A DNA stretch of 47,305 nucleotides from an uncultured Rhodospirillales bacterium (lineage in GTDB: Bacteria > Pseudomonadota > Alphaproteobacteria > Acetobacterales > Acetobacteraceae): the NCBI GenBank assembly GCA_903893975.1, contig CAITOL010000080.1:1-47305 (forward strand). Reading direction: 5' to 3'. The position numbers were made by a program, and so were the translations under genes. Positions 1-8,304 of this stretch are shown here, piece after piece. How positions within the stretch are numbered: the stretch's first letter is position 1; every line of letters begins with the position of its first letter. Under the pieces are notes generated by a model. The model ran no database searches and had not been told where the DNA came from. It worked only from the letters and a program-made list of their open reading frames with translations.

Positions 1-10
1 AACCAATTCA

Positions 11-47
11 AACTCCCATGAACACAACAGTTCGCGGGAGTTTTTTT
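11..47 (+). terminator. Rho-independent terminator of an upstream plus-strand gene
   Basis: AACTCCC (11-17) pairs with GGGAGTT (36-42). Inside it GAAC (20-23) pairs with GTTC (30-33) around an ACAACA loop. A T run at 41-47 follows on the plus strand. The gene it serves would lie left of the window. On the minus strand the T run would come before the hairpin, so it is not an obvious terminator for the amidohydrolase ending at 84. Confidence 0.7.
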
Positions 48-83
48 GTGACCAGACGGCCGAACATTCATCGCACCACGCAA

Positions 84-1496
84 CTATCCCTGAAACGCCG
101 CCACCGCTTCCGGCAGCGCCCAGATCTTCTCAATCGCCGCCGCCCCCGCCGCGACAAGTGCGGCCTCATCGCCGCCGGTATAGTGCCCGCCGGCAACCAG
201 CACCCGCCCATCGACGATCACCAGATCGATATCCGCCGCGTTCGCCAGCGCGATCAGCCCGCGTCGCGGGTCGGAGAGCGGCTGCAACAGCGGCCGGGTT
301 AAATCCACCACCGTCAAATCCGCCGTCGCTCCAGCGGCGATCACGCCCAAATCCGGCCGCTGCAACACGGCGGCTGGAGTGGCGGTTACCGCATCAATCA
401 AGTCCGGCGCCGTGGCGATATCGGCCCGACCCGCCGCGATCTTGGAAATCATCGACGCCGCGTTCATTTCCCCCAGCAGGTCCATGTTATAGCCGTCAGT
501 GCCGATTGCCGTGCGCACCCCATGGCTGGCAAAGCGGCCAAACGCGGCGGCAACCCCGGTGCGCGCGAACACGCGCGGGCAGTTCAACACCGTCGCGCCA
601 CGGGCTGCCATCAGCCGCAAATCGTCATCCGAACTCGCAATCGCATGCGCCCCCAGCAGGTCCGGCCCCAACATCCCGAGCCAGTCCAAATACTCCGCCG
701 GGGTACGGCCGTTATATCGCGCCCCGATCGTCGCCACCTCGTCAGCATCCTGCGCCAGATGGGTGGTAATCGGCACGCCCAGCGCCCGGGCGCGCTCGGC
801 ACAGGCGCGCAGCAGGTCCGGGCCGCAGGTGTCGGTGGCATGTGGGCTCATGGTCACGCTGATCCGCCCCTCGGCCTGGCCGTGCCAGCGGGCGTACAAG
901 CCATCCCAGATAGCCAGGTCGGCCTGCCCATCATCGCCGGCATAGCGCACCACGCCATCGGCGCCCGCCTGCGCGTCGGCCGTGGAAAACAGATACGGCG
1001 CCCCGTAGAACCGCAGCCCCATCTCCTCGGCCGCCTGGAACATTTCCGGAATGCCGTTGCGGAACGGCTCCATCACCGTGGTCGCCCCACCCCGCAGCAG
1101 TTGCAAAATCCCCAGCCGTGCCACATCAAGCCGTTCCGCTGGGGACAAAATTTCGATGCCCCGCCGTGTCAGCGGCAGCAGGACCGTATAGACAATGCTC
1201 GGGTTGTTCTTACGCCCGTTGCCGTCCTCGGTATGGCTGCGTGCCACCGCCTCGCTAAAGCAGTGATTGTGCAGGTTCATCAACCCCGGCAGCACAAACC
1301 GACCGGGCCGATCGAACACCTGATCGGCCTGCGGACGGCTGGCGGTGATGGCCGCGATACGACGTCCCTCCAGCAGCACCCAGCGGTCGCGCAGCACCGT
1401 TTGCTCCCCGTCGTGCCGGCTCAGCACGTAGCTGCCGAAAATCGCTGTCGTGCCCATCGCGCCCATGCTCATCTGGCCCCGTTCATGCAAGCTCAC
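84..1496 (-). CDS. Amidohydrolase, cytosine deaminase / TRZ-ATZ family
   Basis: A metal-dependent hydrolase of the amidohydrolase superfamily, likely cytoplasmic, removing an amino or similar group from a nitrogen heterocycle or ureido compound. The metal-binding HxH lies in NLHNHCF (residues 76 and 78). Later come THLAQDADE, GAHAIAS and a metal-site aspartate in GTDGYNMD. The C-terminal part has the usual composite-domain text (GATADLTVVDL). The 470-residue length suits the family. The GTG start at 1496 overlaps the upstream carbamoylase stop by four bases (GTGA), but the best GGAG lies too close to it, so ATG at 1472 is a real alternative. It is last in a minus-strand run with an ABC transporter and a D-carbamoylase, so a role in ureido or hydantoin-like nitrogen scavenging is inferred. 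The substrate is unknown. Confidence 0.85.
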   Translation of the reverse strand: MSLHERGQMSMGAMGTTAIFGSYVLSRHDGEQTVLRDRWVLLEGRRIAAITASRPQADQVFDRPGRFVLPGLMNLHNHCFSEAVARSHTEDGNGRKNNPSIVYTVLLPLTRRGIEILSPAERLDVARLGILQLLRGGATTVMEPFRNGIPEMFQAAEEMGLRFYGAPYLFSTADAQAGADGVVRYAGDDGQADLAIWDGLYARWHGQAEGRISVTMSPHATDTCGPDLLRACAERARALGVPITTHLAQDADEVATIGARYNGRTPAEYLDWLGMLGPDLLGAHAIASSDDDLRLMAARGATVLNCPRVFARTGVAAAFGRFASHGVRTAIGTDGYNMDLLGEMNAASMISKIAAGRADIATAPDLIDAVTATPAAVLQRPDLGVIAAGATADLTVVDLTRPLLQPLSDPRRGLIALANAADIDLVIVDGRVLVAGGHYTGGDEAALVAAGAAAIEKIWALPEAVAAFQG

Positions 1497-2434
1497 TCCG
1501 GTTCGATCACCCCGGCCCGTTCCGTCATCGCGCGATACTGCTCCGGGCGCCGATGCGCTGCGAAGTTGAACATCTTATCCTTGCCCTGGCGGCACAAATC
1601 CAGATCGCAATCGGCCACCAGCACCTCGTCGGCCAACGTCGTCGCCTCCGCCACGATCACCCCGTTGGGATCGACGATGCAAGACCCGCCGATCAACCCA
1701 GACCCATCCTCGTCCCCCGCTTTGGCCACCGCAACCGCCCAGGTCGCGTTCATATACGCATTGGCCTGCGCCACCAGCCGGGAATGGAACTGCCGCAGTG
1801 CGGCATCCTCGGTATTGCCACCATTGGGGTCATAGGCGGCGGAGTTATAGCCGACGCACACCAACTCCACCCCTTGTAGCCCGAGCATCCGCCAGGATTC
1901 CGGCCAGCGGCGGTCGTTGCAGATCATCATGCCCAGGATGCCGCCATGCCAGTCCGGCCCGGCCCGAAAGGCGGGAAATCCCAGATCGCCATAGGCGAAA
2001 TAGCGTTTTTCCAACTGCTGAAACCGCTCCCCGGCGCGCGGCTCGACCGATCCGGGCAAATGCACCTTGCGGTAATGCCCGAGCACACTGCCATCGGGCT
2101 GCACCAGAATGGCGCTGTTGAACCGCCGGCCATCCGGCGTCTGCTCGGCATAGCCGACACTAAAGCCAACCCCCAGCGCCCGCGCCCGGTCGAACAACGC
2201 CTGCACCGCCGGGTTGGGCATTGCCGGCTCGAAATATCCCGCCAGCGCATCTGGCTCTAGCAGCCAGCGCGGAAAGAAGGTGGTGAAGGCGAGTTCGGGG
2301 AACACGACCAGTTGGGCCCCGCGCGCCGCGGCCTGCTCCAGCAAGCGGATCATCCGGCCGAGCGTCTGCGCGCGGTCATCGGCACGCTGGGTGGGGCCCA
2401 TCTGGGCGGCGGCAACGCGCAGAATTCGGCTCAT
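1493..2434 (-). CDS. N-carbamoyl-D-amino-acid hydrolase (nitrilase superfamily)
   Basis: Cleaves the carbamoyl group of N-carbamoyl-D-amino acids to give the D-amino acid, ammonia and CO2. The 313 residues match the Agrobacterium D-carbamoylase closely along their length, including FPELA-TTFFPRW, EKRYFAYGDLGFP, CNDRRWPESW and GSCIVDPNG. The catalytic triad is visible as Glu47, Lys123 (in YRKVHLPG) and Cys172 (in MICNDRRW). It overlaps the amidohydrolase by four bases, suggesting coupled translation and a two-step pathway in which the amidohydrolase might open a ring and this enzyme removes the carbamoyl group. That pairing is inferred. The family call is firm, the D-carbamoyl substrate likely. 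Confidence 0.88.
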   Translation of the reverse strand: MSRILRVAAAQMGPTQRADDRAQTLGRMIRLLEQAAARGAQLVVFPELAFTTFFPRWLLEPDALAGYFEPAMPNPAVQALFDRARALGVGFSVGYAEQTPDGRRFNSAILVQPDGSVLGHYRKVHLPGSVEPRAGERFQQLEKRYFAYGDLGFPAFRAGPDWHGGILGMMICNDRRWPESWRMLGLQGVELVCVGYNSAAYDPNGGNTEDAALRQFHSRLVAQANAYMNATWAVAVAKAGDEDGSGLIGGSCIVDPNGVIVAEATTLADEVLVADCDLDLCRQGKDKMFNFAAHRRPEQYRAMTERAGVIEPE

Positions 2435-2460
2435 GCTTAGTCCGTCCCCTCAGCCTTGGC

Positions 2461-2497
2461 CGGCGCCCCGCTGCGGTGATGCCGCTGCGGGGCGCCG
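2461..2497. other. Very stable intergenic hairpin
   Basis: An 11-bp perfect stem, CGGCGCCCCGC (2461-2471) with GCGGGGCGCCG (2487-2497), encloses a second stem GCGG/CCGC around a TGATG loop. It fills most of the 67-bp gap between the 2-hydroxyacid dehydrogenase stop and the carbamoylase start. No T run follows on either strand, so it may be an attenuator, RNA-stability element or Rho-type stop rather than a classic terminator. Confidence 0.6.
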
Positions 2498-2501
2498 CAG
2501 G

Positions 2502-3434
2502 TCACGCCACCGTGGTCGGCATCGGCTTGCCGGCAAAGTAGGCATCGATGTTATCCAACATCAAATCCCCCATGGCCTGCCGCGTCTCATGCGTCGCACT
2601 GGCGATATGCGGGGTCAGTACCACGTTCGCCATCGCGCGCAAGCTGTCGGGCACGCGTGGTTCGTCCTCGAACACATCCAGCGCCGCCCCGCCAAGGCCC
2701 CCGCTTTGCAGCGCCACAATCAGCGCCGCCTCATCCACAATCGCCCCGCGCGCAACGTTGACCACCACGCCATTGGGGCCCAAGGCGGCGAACACCTCCG
2801 CACCGATCACCTTGCGCGTGCTGGCGGACGACGCCGCGCACACCACCAGCACGTCACACGCCGCCGCCAAGGCGACCGGATTGGGGTAATACGTATACGG
2901 CCCATCCTGCGGCGCCACATCGGTATAGGCGATGACATCGGTAAAGCCGCTGAACCGCTTGGCCACCGCACGGCCGATCCGGCCCAACCCGAAAATCCCG
3001 ATGCGCTTGCCGGTCAACTTGCGCGCCAGCGCCACCTCGCCGGCCGGCCATTTGCCCGCCCGCACATGCGCATCGCCCTGCGGCAACTGGCGCAGCAGCG
3101 ACAGGGTGAGCCCGATTGCCAGATCCGCCACATCATCGGTCAGCACATCCGGCGTATTGGCCACCCGAACGCCCCGGCTACGCGCCAGGTCCAGATCCAC
3201 CTTGTCATAGCCCACGCCGTTGATGCCGATCACCTTCAGCTGCGGCAGCGCCGTCATCAGCGCGGCCGGCACGCCGAGATGCCCGCCGGTCACCACACCC
3301 TCAATCGTCGCGGCATGTTCGGCCAGCCACGCCGCATCAATCACCTCCAACGTCGCGGCAATCACGTCATAGCCAGCATCGAGCCGCGCCTGCGCGGCAG
3401 GGTAAATCGGGCAAAGTTGCAAAATCGTCGTCAC
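2502..3434 (-). CDS. D-isomer-specific 2-hydroxyacid dehydrogenase
   Basis: NAD(P)-dependent reductase of 2-keto acids such as glyoxylate, hydroxypyruvate or 2-ketogluconate. The nucleotide-binding motif GLGRIG lies near residue 150. Then come ARGAIVDE with the family arginine, a glutamate in DVFEDEP, and the catalytic histidine in TPHIASATHETR. The 310-residue length is typical. The start is GTG at 3434 with AAGGA six bases upstream. It is 28 bp downstream of a gluconate 5-dehydrogenase-like gene, which suggests the two act together on keto-gluconate-type acids, but 2-keto acids left by an aminotransferase are equally possible. Confidence 0.85.
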   Translation of the reverse strand: MTTILQLCPIYPAAQARLDAGYDVIAATLEVIDAAWLAEHAATIEGVVTGGHLGVPAALMTALPQLKVIGINGVGYDKVDLDLARSRGVRVANTPDVLTDDVADLAIGLTLSLLRQLPQGDAHVRAGKWPAGEVALARKLTGKRIGIFGLGRIGRAVAKRFSGFTDVIAYTDVAPQDGPYTYYPNPVALAAACDVLVVCAASSASTRKVIGAEVFAALGPNGVVVNVARGAIVDEAALIVALQSGGLGGAALDVFEDEPRVPDSLRAMANVVLTPHIASATHETRQAMGDLMLDNIDAYFAGKPMPTTVA

Positions 3435-3462
3435 AGTAGGTTCCTTCGGGATACGCCGGCGC

Positions 3463-4224
3463 TCAGACCACGCTCGTCATGCCGCCATCGACATAAATGA
3501 TCTGGCCGTTGACAAAGCTCGATGCGGCCGAGGCCAGAAACACCGCCGCTCCGCCCAACTCCTCCACCCGGCCCCAGCGCCCCGCGGGCGTGCGCTTGCA
3601 CAGCCAGTCGGAAAACGCCGGATCGTCCACCAGCGCCTGGTTCATCGGCGTGGCGAAATAGCCAGGGGCGATGCCATTGGTCTGCAACCCGTGCTTGGCC
3701 CAGTCGGCGCACATGCCCTGGGTCAGCATCTTCACCGCCCCCTTGCTGGCGGCATAGGGTGCGATGGACGGCCGGCCCAACTGGCTTTGCACGGAACAGA
3801 TATTGATAATCTTGCCCTGCTTGCGCGGGATCATGTGCCGCGCCACTGCCTGGGCGACGAAAAACACGCTGTCCAGATTGGTGCGCATCACCTCGCGCCA
3901 GGTCTCGGCGGCAAAATCCTCCAGCGGCGCCCGGCGCTGAATGCCGGCATTGTTCACCAGAATATCAATCGGCCCGCCTTCGGCCTCAATCCGTGCCACC
4001 CCGGCAATCACCGCTGCCTGATCGGTCACGTCGAAGGTCGCGCATTCAACTGCGATGCCCTCGGCCCGCAAGGCGCCCGCCGCCTGTTCCAACTTGGCCG
4101 CATCGCGCCCGTTCAGCACCACGGTGGCCCCGGCTGCCCCCAGCGCCTGCGCCAGCGCCAGGCCGATTCCCTGGCCAGACCCGGTCACCAACGCGCGCCG
4201 CCCCGCCAGACTGAACATATTCAC
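3463..4224 (-). CDS. gno: Gluconate 5-dehydrogenase-like SDR oxidoreductase
   Basis: Classical short-chain dehydrogenase that would interconvert gluconate and 5-ketogluconate. The sequence follows the Gluconobacter enzyme closely: LVTGSGQGIG, NNAGIQRRAPLE, ARHMIP-GKI-NICSVQS, YAASKGAVK (Tyr/Lys pair), APGYFATPMN, DWLCKRTPAGRWG and SSFVNGQ. The reading frame is open to GTG at 4239, but the first codons (AGG AGA) look like the ribosome site itself, so GTG 4224 or ATG 4218 is preferred. It lies 163 bp after an amino-acid ABC binding-protein gene in the same direction. That gap shows no gene and no clear terminator, so read-through from the NAC-type promoter is possible. Confidence 0.8.
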   Translation of the reverse strand: MNMFSLAGRRALVTGSGQGIGLALAQALGAAGATVVLNGRDAAKLEQAAGALRAEGIAVECATFDVTDQAAVIAGVARIEAEGGPIDILVNNAGIQRRAPLEDFAAETWREVMRTNLDSVFFVAQAVARHMIPRKQGKIINICSVQSQLGRPSIAPYAASKGAVKMLTQGMCADWAKHGLQTNGIAPGYFATPMNQALVDDPAFSDWLCKRTPAGRWGRVEELGGAAVFLASAASSFVNGQIIYVDGGMTSVV

Positions 4225-4402
4225 CACGTCTCTCCTCACTTGCCGCCTTGCCCAAACCGCAGGCTTTACCGGGAACGCGTCCCAGACGCATCACCCGATG
4301 GCGACATAGCCGCGCTGTTCCACGCCGGACCATTCAGCGCCATCGCTGGCCACATCGCATCGGCCACCCATCGCGCCAAATGGTCCTCGTCGTCGGTAAG
4401 GC

Positions 4403-5248
4403 TTACGGAATCGGGGTGAACTTCAGCTCCTTCAGCGGCACCACCTTATCGGTGCGGGTCATCTTGTATTCGGTGTTCGGCCCCAGCCACTTGTCCCAAA
4501 GCTGGTTGATCTCGCCAGCCTGATCCATCGCCAGCAAGGTCGCGTTGATCTTGGCCAGCAACGCCGGCTCGTCCTTCTTCATGCCGACGCCAATCGGCTC
4601 CAGCAGCAGCGGCTCCTGGATCATCTTCATCGGCACGCCAGAGACATGCGAGTCATTGACCAGCTTGGTGATCGTCATCGTGTTGGCGACCATGCCAACC
4701 GCCTTGTTCTGCTGCACCGCCATGAACACCGACCCGGTATCCTGGAACGTCAGCGGTTCAGATTCGTTCAGCTTCACCGCCAGTTCGGACGTCGAGCCCT
4801 TCGCCGCCGCGATGCGCTTGCCTTTGTAGGTGTCTTTGCCGGTGCCGGGGTCGGTCGCTTTCACCGCCAGCATTTCCTTGGCCAGGTAATACGGATCGCT
4901 GAACTGGATCTGCTCCGCGCGGCCGAGCGTATAAGCCAGATTGGCAATGGTCACATCCACCCGCCCGAGCTTCACCTCCGGCACCCGGCCTTCCACCGAA
5001 AGCGGGGTGATTTTCGCCTCAACCCCCAGGCGCTTGGCAATCGCCTTGCACAGATCGACGTCGAAACCGACCATCTCACGCGTTTTCGGGTCCGGCGCCG
5101 CGAACGGCGGCACATCGGCGAAAGTGCCGCATTTCAGCTCTTTGTGCTGCATGATGTCCTGCAACTGATCGGCCTTCGCCGGGGCAGAAACGCCCGACAG
5201 CAGCAAGGCTGCAGCCGCTGTAGGCAGGGCAAGGGTCTTCAAGGCCAT
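4403..5248 (-). CDS. Polar amino-acid ABC transporter, periplasmic binding protein
   Basis: Solute receptor of family 3 (SBP_bac_3). A Sec signal peptide spans about residues 1-26 (cleavage after AKA). It is followed by a typical lobe text: LKCGTFADVPPF, GFDVDLCKAIAKRLG, LGRVDVTIANLAYT, and GKRIAAAKGSTSE in the second lobe. The 281-residue length is usual. It is the last of a four-gene transporter set with the ATPase 24 bp upstream and two permeases before that. AAGGAG precedes the ATG. The ligand cannot be read from sequence; the neighbourhood (aminotransferase, 5-oxoprolinase, D-carbamoylase) favours an amino acid, pyroglutamate or N-carbamoyl amino acid. Confidence 0.88.
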   Translation of the reverse strand: MALKTLALPTAAAALLLSGVSAPAKADQLQDIMQHKELKCGTFADVPPFAAPDPKTREMVGFDVDLCKAIAKRLGVEAKITPLSVEGRVPEVKLGRVDVTIANLAYTLGRAEQIQFSDPYYLAKEMLAVKATDPGTGKDTYKGKRIAAAKGSTSELAVKLNESEPLTFQDTGSVFMAVQQNKAVGMVANTMTITKLVNDSHVSGVPMKMIQEPLLLEPIGVGMKKDEPALLAKINATLLAMDQAGEINQLWDKWLGPNTEYKMTRTDKVVPLKELKFTPIP

Positions 5249-5272
5249 GGTCGTTCTCCTTGGGGTTAATGT

Positions 5273-6007
5273 TTAATGGGATCGCAGGTCGGACAGGAAA
5301 CGTTGCGCCCGCGGATGCTGCGGCGCACCGAAAAACGCGGTGGGCGTCGCCGTCTCCAGAATGCGCCCGGCATCCATGAACCAGACCCGATCGGCAACAT
5401 CGCGCGCGAAGCCCATTTCGTGGGTCACGCACATCATGGTCATGCCGTCTTTGGCCAGGCTGCGCATCACCGCCAGCACTTCGCCGACCATTTCCGGGTC
5501 CAGCGCGCTGGTCGGCTCGTCGAACAGCATCGCCGGCGGCTCCATCGCCAGCGCCCGGGCAATGGCCACGCGCTGCTGCTGCCCGCCGGAAAGCTGCGCC
5601 GGATAGGCATGGGCGCGCTCGGCCAGGCCCACCCGCTCCAGCAACGCCATCGCCCGCGCCCGCGCTTCCGCCCGCCCGACCGCCTTCACCCGCCAGGGGG
5701 ACAGCACCACGTTTTCAAGTGCGGAAAGATGCGGAAACAGATTGAAGCTCTGGAACACAAAGCCGATCTGGCTGCGCAACCGGTTCAACGCCGCGGCCCG
5801 CATGGGCGCATGCACATTCTGCCCGTCGAACCGTACAGCACCAGACTGGATTTCCTCCAGCCGGTTCACGGTGCGGATCAAGGTGGATTTGCCAGAGCCA
5901 GACGGCCCGCACACCACCACCACCTCGCCCCGGGCGACCTGGGCGTTGATGTCCGCCAGCGCCAGAAACGGCCCGTAATATTTATTCACGTCCTCGAAAC
6001 GGATCAT
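5273..6007 (-). CDS. Polar amino-acid ABC transporter, ATP-binding protein (GlnQ type)
   Basis: ATPase that powers the two adjacent permeases at the cytoplasmic face. Walker [11 protein letters not shown]-loop region [12 protein letters not shown], signature [15 protein letters not shown], Walker [14 protein letters not shown] and the switch histidine in CVTHEMGFA are all intact. The open frame runs further upstream, but the family start ([12 protein letters not shown]) is the ATG at 6007, which overlaps the preceding permease stop as ATGA. The protein is 244 residues, typical of the GlnQ/HisP group. Confidence 0.9.
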   Translation of the reverse strand: MIRFEDVNKYYGPFLALADINAQVARGEVVVVCGPSGSGKSTLIRTVNRLEEIQSGAVRFDGQNVHAPMRAAALNRLRSQIGFVFQSFNLFPHLSALENVVLSPWRVKAVGRAEARARAMALLERVGLAERAHAYPAQLSGGQQQRVAIARALAMEPPAMLFDEPTSALDPEMVGEVLAVMRSLAKDGMTMMCVTHEMGFARDVADRVWFMDAGRILETATPTAFFGAPQHPRAQRFLSDLRSH

Positions 6008-6738
6008 TGTGCCGCCACCAGTTGCACCGGCGCGGGGCCCGCCCGCCGCGCGGCAATGCTGCTTTCCAACCATCCCGCCAGCCGCGTCAGGCTGAAGCAG
6101 ACGGCGTAATAGGTCAGCGCCAGAATCAGAAACACCTCAAACGGTTTGGTCAGCAGCCGGTTGTTGATCTGGTTGGCCGCAAAGGTCAGCTCCGGCACGT
6201 TGATCACGTAGCCCAGCGTCGTGTCCTTAATCGTGGAGACAAACTGGCTGAGAATGCTGGGCAACATGTTGTAGAGCGCCTGGGGCAAAATCACGAACCG
6301 CATCGCCCCGCCATAGCCATGCCCCAGCGCGCGCGCCGCATCCATCTGCCCGCGCGGTAGCGCCTCAATCCCGGCCCGCACCACCTCGCTCAGAAACGCG
6401 CCTTCATACAGCACCAACGTGCACAGCATGGTCGCATAGCCCGGCACGCTCACGCCGAGCAGCAGCGGGAACATGAAATATACCCAGAAGATAATCATCA
6501 GCAGCGGCACGCCGCGCACCGCATATACCAACGCCAGCGCCGGCAACCGCAGCCAGGCCCGATGCGACAGCCGCGCCAGCGCCACCAGCACGCTCAACGG
6601 AAACGCCAGCCCGATGCCGAGCACGGACAGGATCAGCGTCGCCGCAATCCCGCCCAGCGGCCCGTTCGGATATTGCCCGACCAGCAGCAGCAGCCAGTTA
6701 TCGCGCACAATCTCCAGCGCATTGCTGAACAGGCTCAC
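6004..6738 (-). CDS. Polar amino-acid ABC transporter permease
   Basis: Inner-membrane permease of the HisMQ/GltK type, about 244 residues, with several hydrophobic helices and the EAA loop ([15 protein letters not shown]) that contacts the ATPase. The region [17 protein letters not shown] is typical of the family. The chosen start is GTG 6738, overlapping the upstream permease stop by four bases (GTGA). The longer frame to 6804 lies inside the upstream gene. It forms a heterodimer with the next permease. Confidence 0.87.
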   Translation of the reverse strand: MSLFSNALEIVRDNWLLLLVGQYPNGPLGGIAATLILSVLGIGLAFPLSVLVALARLSHRAWLRLPALALVYAVRGVPLLMIIFWVYFMFPLLLGVSVPGYATMLCTLVLYEGAFLSEVVRAGIEALPRGQMDAARALGHGYGGAMRFVILPQALYNMLPSILSQFVSTIKDTTLGYVINVPELTFAANQINNRLLTKPFEVFLILALTYYAVCFSLTRLAGWLESSIAARRAGPAPVQLVAAQ

Positions 6739-7436
6739 CGCACGCCCACTTGCGCATCGCGTGCACCAAGCATGGCGCCGCCGGCCATAATCGCCAGCGA
6801 GCACAGCAGATACAGCGCCGTGGCCACCAGATAGACCTCGAAGGTGCGGAAGCTCTCATTCTCCACCTCCCGCACCGCATGGGTCAGCTCCACCACGCCA
6901 ATCGCCATCGCCAGGCTGCTGTTCTTGAACAGCGACACGGTGTGGTTCACCAAAGCCGGCATGGCATGGCGCAGCGCCTGCGGCATCAGCACAAACCGCA
7001 TCATGCCCAGATAGCTATGGCCCAGCGCCCGCGCCGCCTCCGTCTGCCCAGGGCCGACCGACCGCAGACCGGACCGCAAATCCTCGCTGAAATACGCCGC
7101 CTGACACAGGCCGAGCGCGACCACCGCGAAAATTGCCTCCGCATTATGGTCGCTCAGCCACTCCTGCAACCCGTCCGGCAACAGGCTGGCAATCCCGAAA
7201 TACCACAGCATCAGCTGCACCAAAGTCGGCACGTTGCGATGGTAGGAAATATAGAGCCCCACCGCCGCCTCCGCGATCCGGCTGCCGGTCAGCCGCACCG
7301 CCAGCAGCACAAAGGCCAGCGCCATCGCCAACGCCCAAGACCCGGCGGCGACGACGAACGTCATCACCAGACCATGCCCGAGCATGGCCGCGAATTGCGG
7401 GTTCAACAGCAGGGCGGCGAGGTCAAACCCTTGCAT
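6735..7436 (-). CDS. Polar amino-acid ABC transporter permease
   Basis: Partner permease (GltJ/HisQ type, 233 residues). The EAA loop is GLRSVGPGQTEAARALGHSY, and the motif ISYHRNVPTLVQLMLWYFG matches the RGTPLLVQL-type segment of the family. It starts 15 bp after the SDR gene at 7452, so it belongs to the operon read from the NAC-type promoter at about 8234. Confidence 0.87.
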   Translation of the reverse strand: MQGFDLAALLLNPQFAAMLGHGLVMTFVVAAGSWALAMALAFVLLAVRLTGSRIAEAAVGLYISYHRNVPTLVQLMLWYFGIASLLPDGLQEWLSDHNAEAIFAVVALGLCQAAYFSEDLRSGLRSVGPGQTEAARALGHSYLGMMRFVLMPQALRHAMPALVNHTVSLFKNSSLAMAIGVVELTHAVREVENESFRTFEVYLVATALYLLCSLAIMAGGAMLGARDAQVGVR

Positions 7437-7451
7437 GCGCGGCCTAGGCCA

Positions 7452-8201
7452 TCACGTCGCGTCGGCCGGGCGGGTGGTCGATAACCCCCCCGGCACCTGC
7501 AAGGTCGGCATAATCTCCATATGCCCGACATTGACCGCAATCGGCGCGGCAATGGCGAACGCGATCGCATCGGCGATGTCGGTCGCCTGCGGCAGTTCAA
7601 ACCCCTCGATAAACCGGGCGCGGATCTCCGGACTGTCGCCATGCACATGGGCGAAAATATCGGTCTCTACCCGGCCCGGGCAAATCTCCGTCACCCGCAC
7701 CCGCCGGCCATAGGCGTCGATCCGCAATTGGCGCGACAGCATGCTGATCGCGGCTTTGGTGGCGTGATAAATCGAATTGCCGCCGAAGTTATAAGCGGCC
7801 GCGATGGAACTGATGTTGACCACGTGGCCCCGGTCTCGCGCCACCATCCCGGGCACCACCAGCCGGCACAAATGCAGCACCGCGCGCAGGTTCACATCCA
7901 CCAGCAGGTCGATATCCTCGGCATCGCCCTTCAGCAGCCCCTTGGGCCGATCCACCCCGGCATTGTTCACCAGCACGTCAAACCCCACCGCCTCGGTCAG
8001 CTTGGTCACCCCGGCCAGGTCGGTCACGTCGAGCGCATGGGGAATACAGCCGGTGCGCGCCGCCAGCGCGTCCAGCGCCGCGCCGTTGCGGGCCAGCGCA
8101 TGCACCTCCAGCCCCTCGCGGCAGAACCGCTCCACCACCGCTGCGCCGATGCCGGACGAAGCGCCGGTGACCAGGGCAGTTTTATAATCGGAAAACGGCA
8201 T
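7452..8201 (-). CDS. SDR-family oxidoreductase (YdfG-like)
   Basis: NAD(P)-dependent short-chain dehydrogenase of 249 residues. It shows the cofactor motif TGASSGIG, VNNAG, a catalytic serine in NISSIAAAY and YHATKAA with the Tyr/Lys pair. The pattern resembles YdfG, which oxidises 3-hydroxy acids such as serine and 3-hydroxypropionate, but the substrate here is not proved. ATG 8201 has AAGGAT at good spacing. It is first in the transporter operon, 33 bp from the predicted transcription start of a promoter nearly identical in layout to the one before accB. Confidence 0.83.
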   Translation of the reverse strand: MPFSDYKTALVTGASSGIGAAVVERFCREGLEVHALARNGAALDALAARTGCIPHALDVTDLAGVTKLTEAVGFDVLVNNAGVDRPKGLLKGDAEDIDLLVDVNLRAVLHLCRLVVPGMVARDRGHVVNISSIAAAYNFGGNSIYHATKAAISMLSRQLRIDAYGRRVRVTEICPGRVETDIFAHVHGDSPEIRARFIEGFELPQATDIADAIAFAIAAPIAVNVGHMEIMPTLQVPGGLSTTRPADAT

Positions 8202-8233
8202 GAAGATCCTTTGTCAGCGGGCAGTGTGGCGAG

Positions 8234-8304
8234 GGTGATACGCTATCGGGCCGGCAAGGTGGGCGCCAAGACGTAATGGCTGTGGTGGGATAAGCCGCGC
8301 TTAT
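8234..8304 (-). promoter_or_regulatory. NAC-type promoter of the SDR/ABC-transporter operon
   Basis: Read on the minus strand, ATAAGCGCGGCTTAT (8304-8290) is an ATA-N9-TAT site with perfect ATAAGC/GCTTAT arms. It is followed by TTGGCG (-35, 8269-8264), a 17-base spacer and ATAGCG (-10, 8246-8241). The start would be near 8234, placing the site centre at about -63. Ungapped alignment with the accB promoter matches about 50 of 71 positions by hand count. The NAC site overlaps the pxpA stop codon (8301-8303). The weak -10 fits an activator-dependent promoter. Confidence 0.72.

Noticed and set aside
8253-8269. Sigma-54-like GG-N10-GC element (TTGGCGCC-CACC-TTGCC) on the minus strand
   Set aside because: The -12 GC is not kept in the otherwise aligned copies at 12910 and 13955, while the TTGGC-N17-(A/G)TAGC spacing is. 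NAC acts on sigma-70 promoters, so the sigma-70 reading is favoured.
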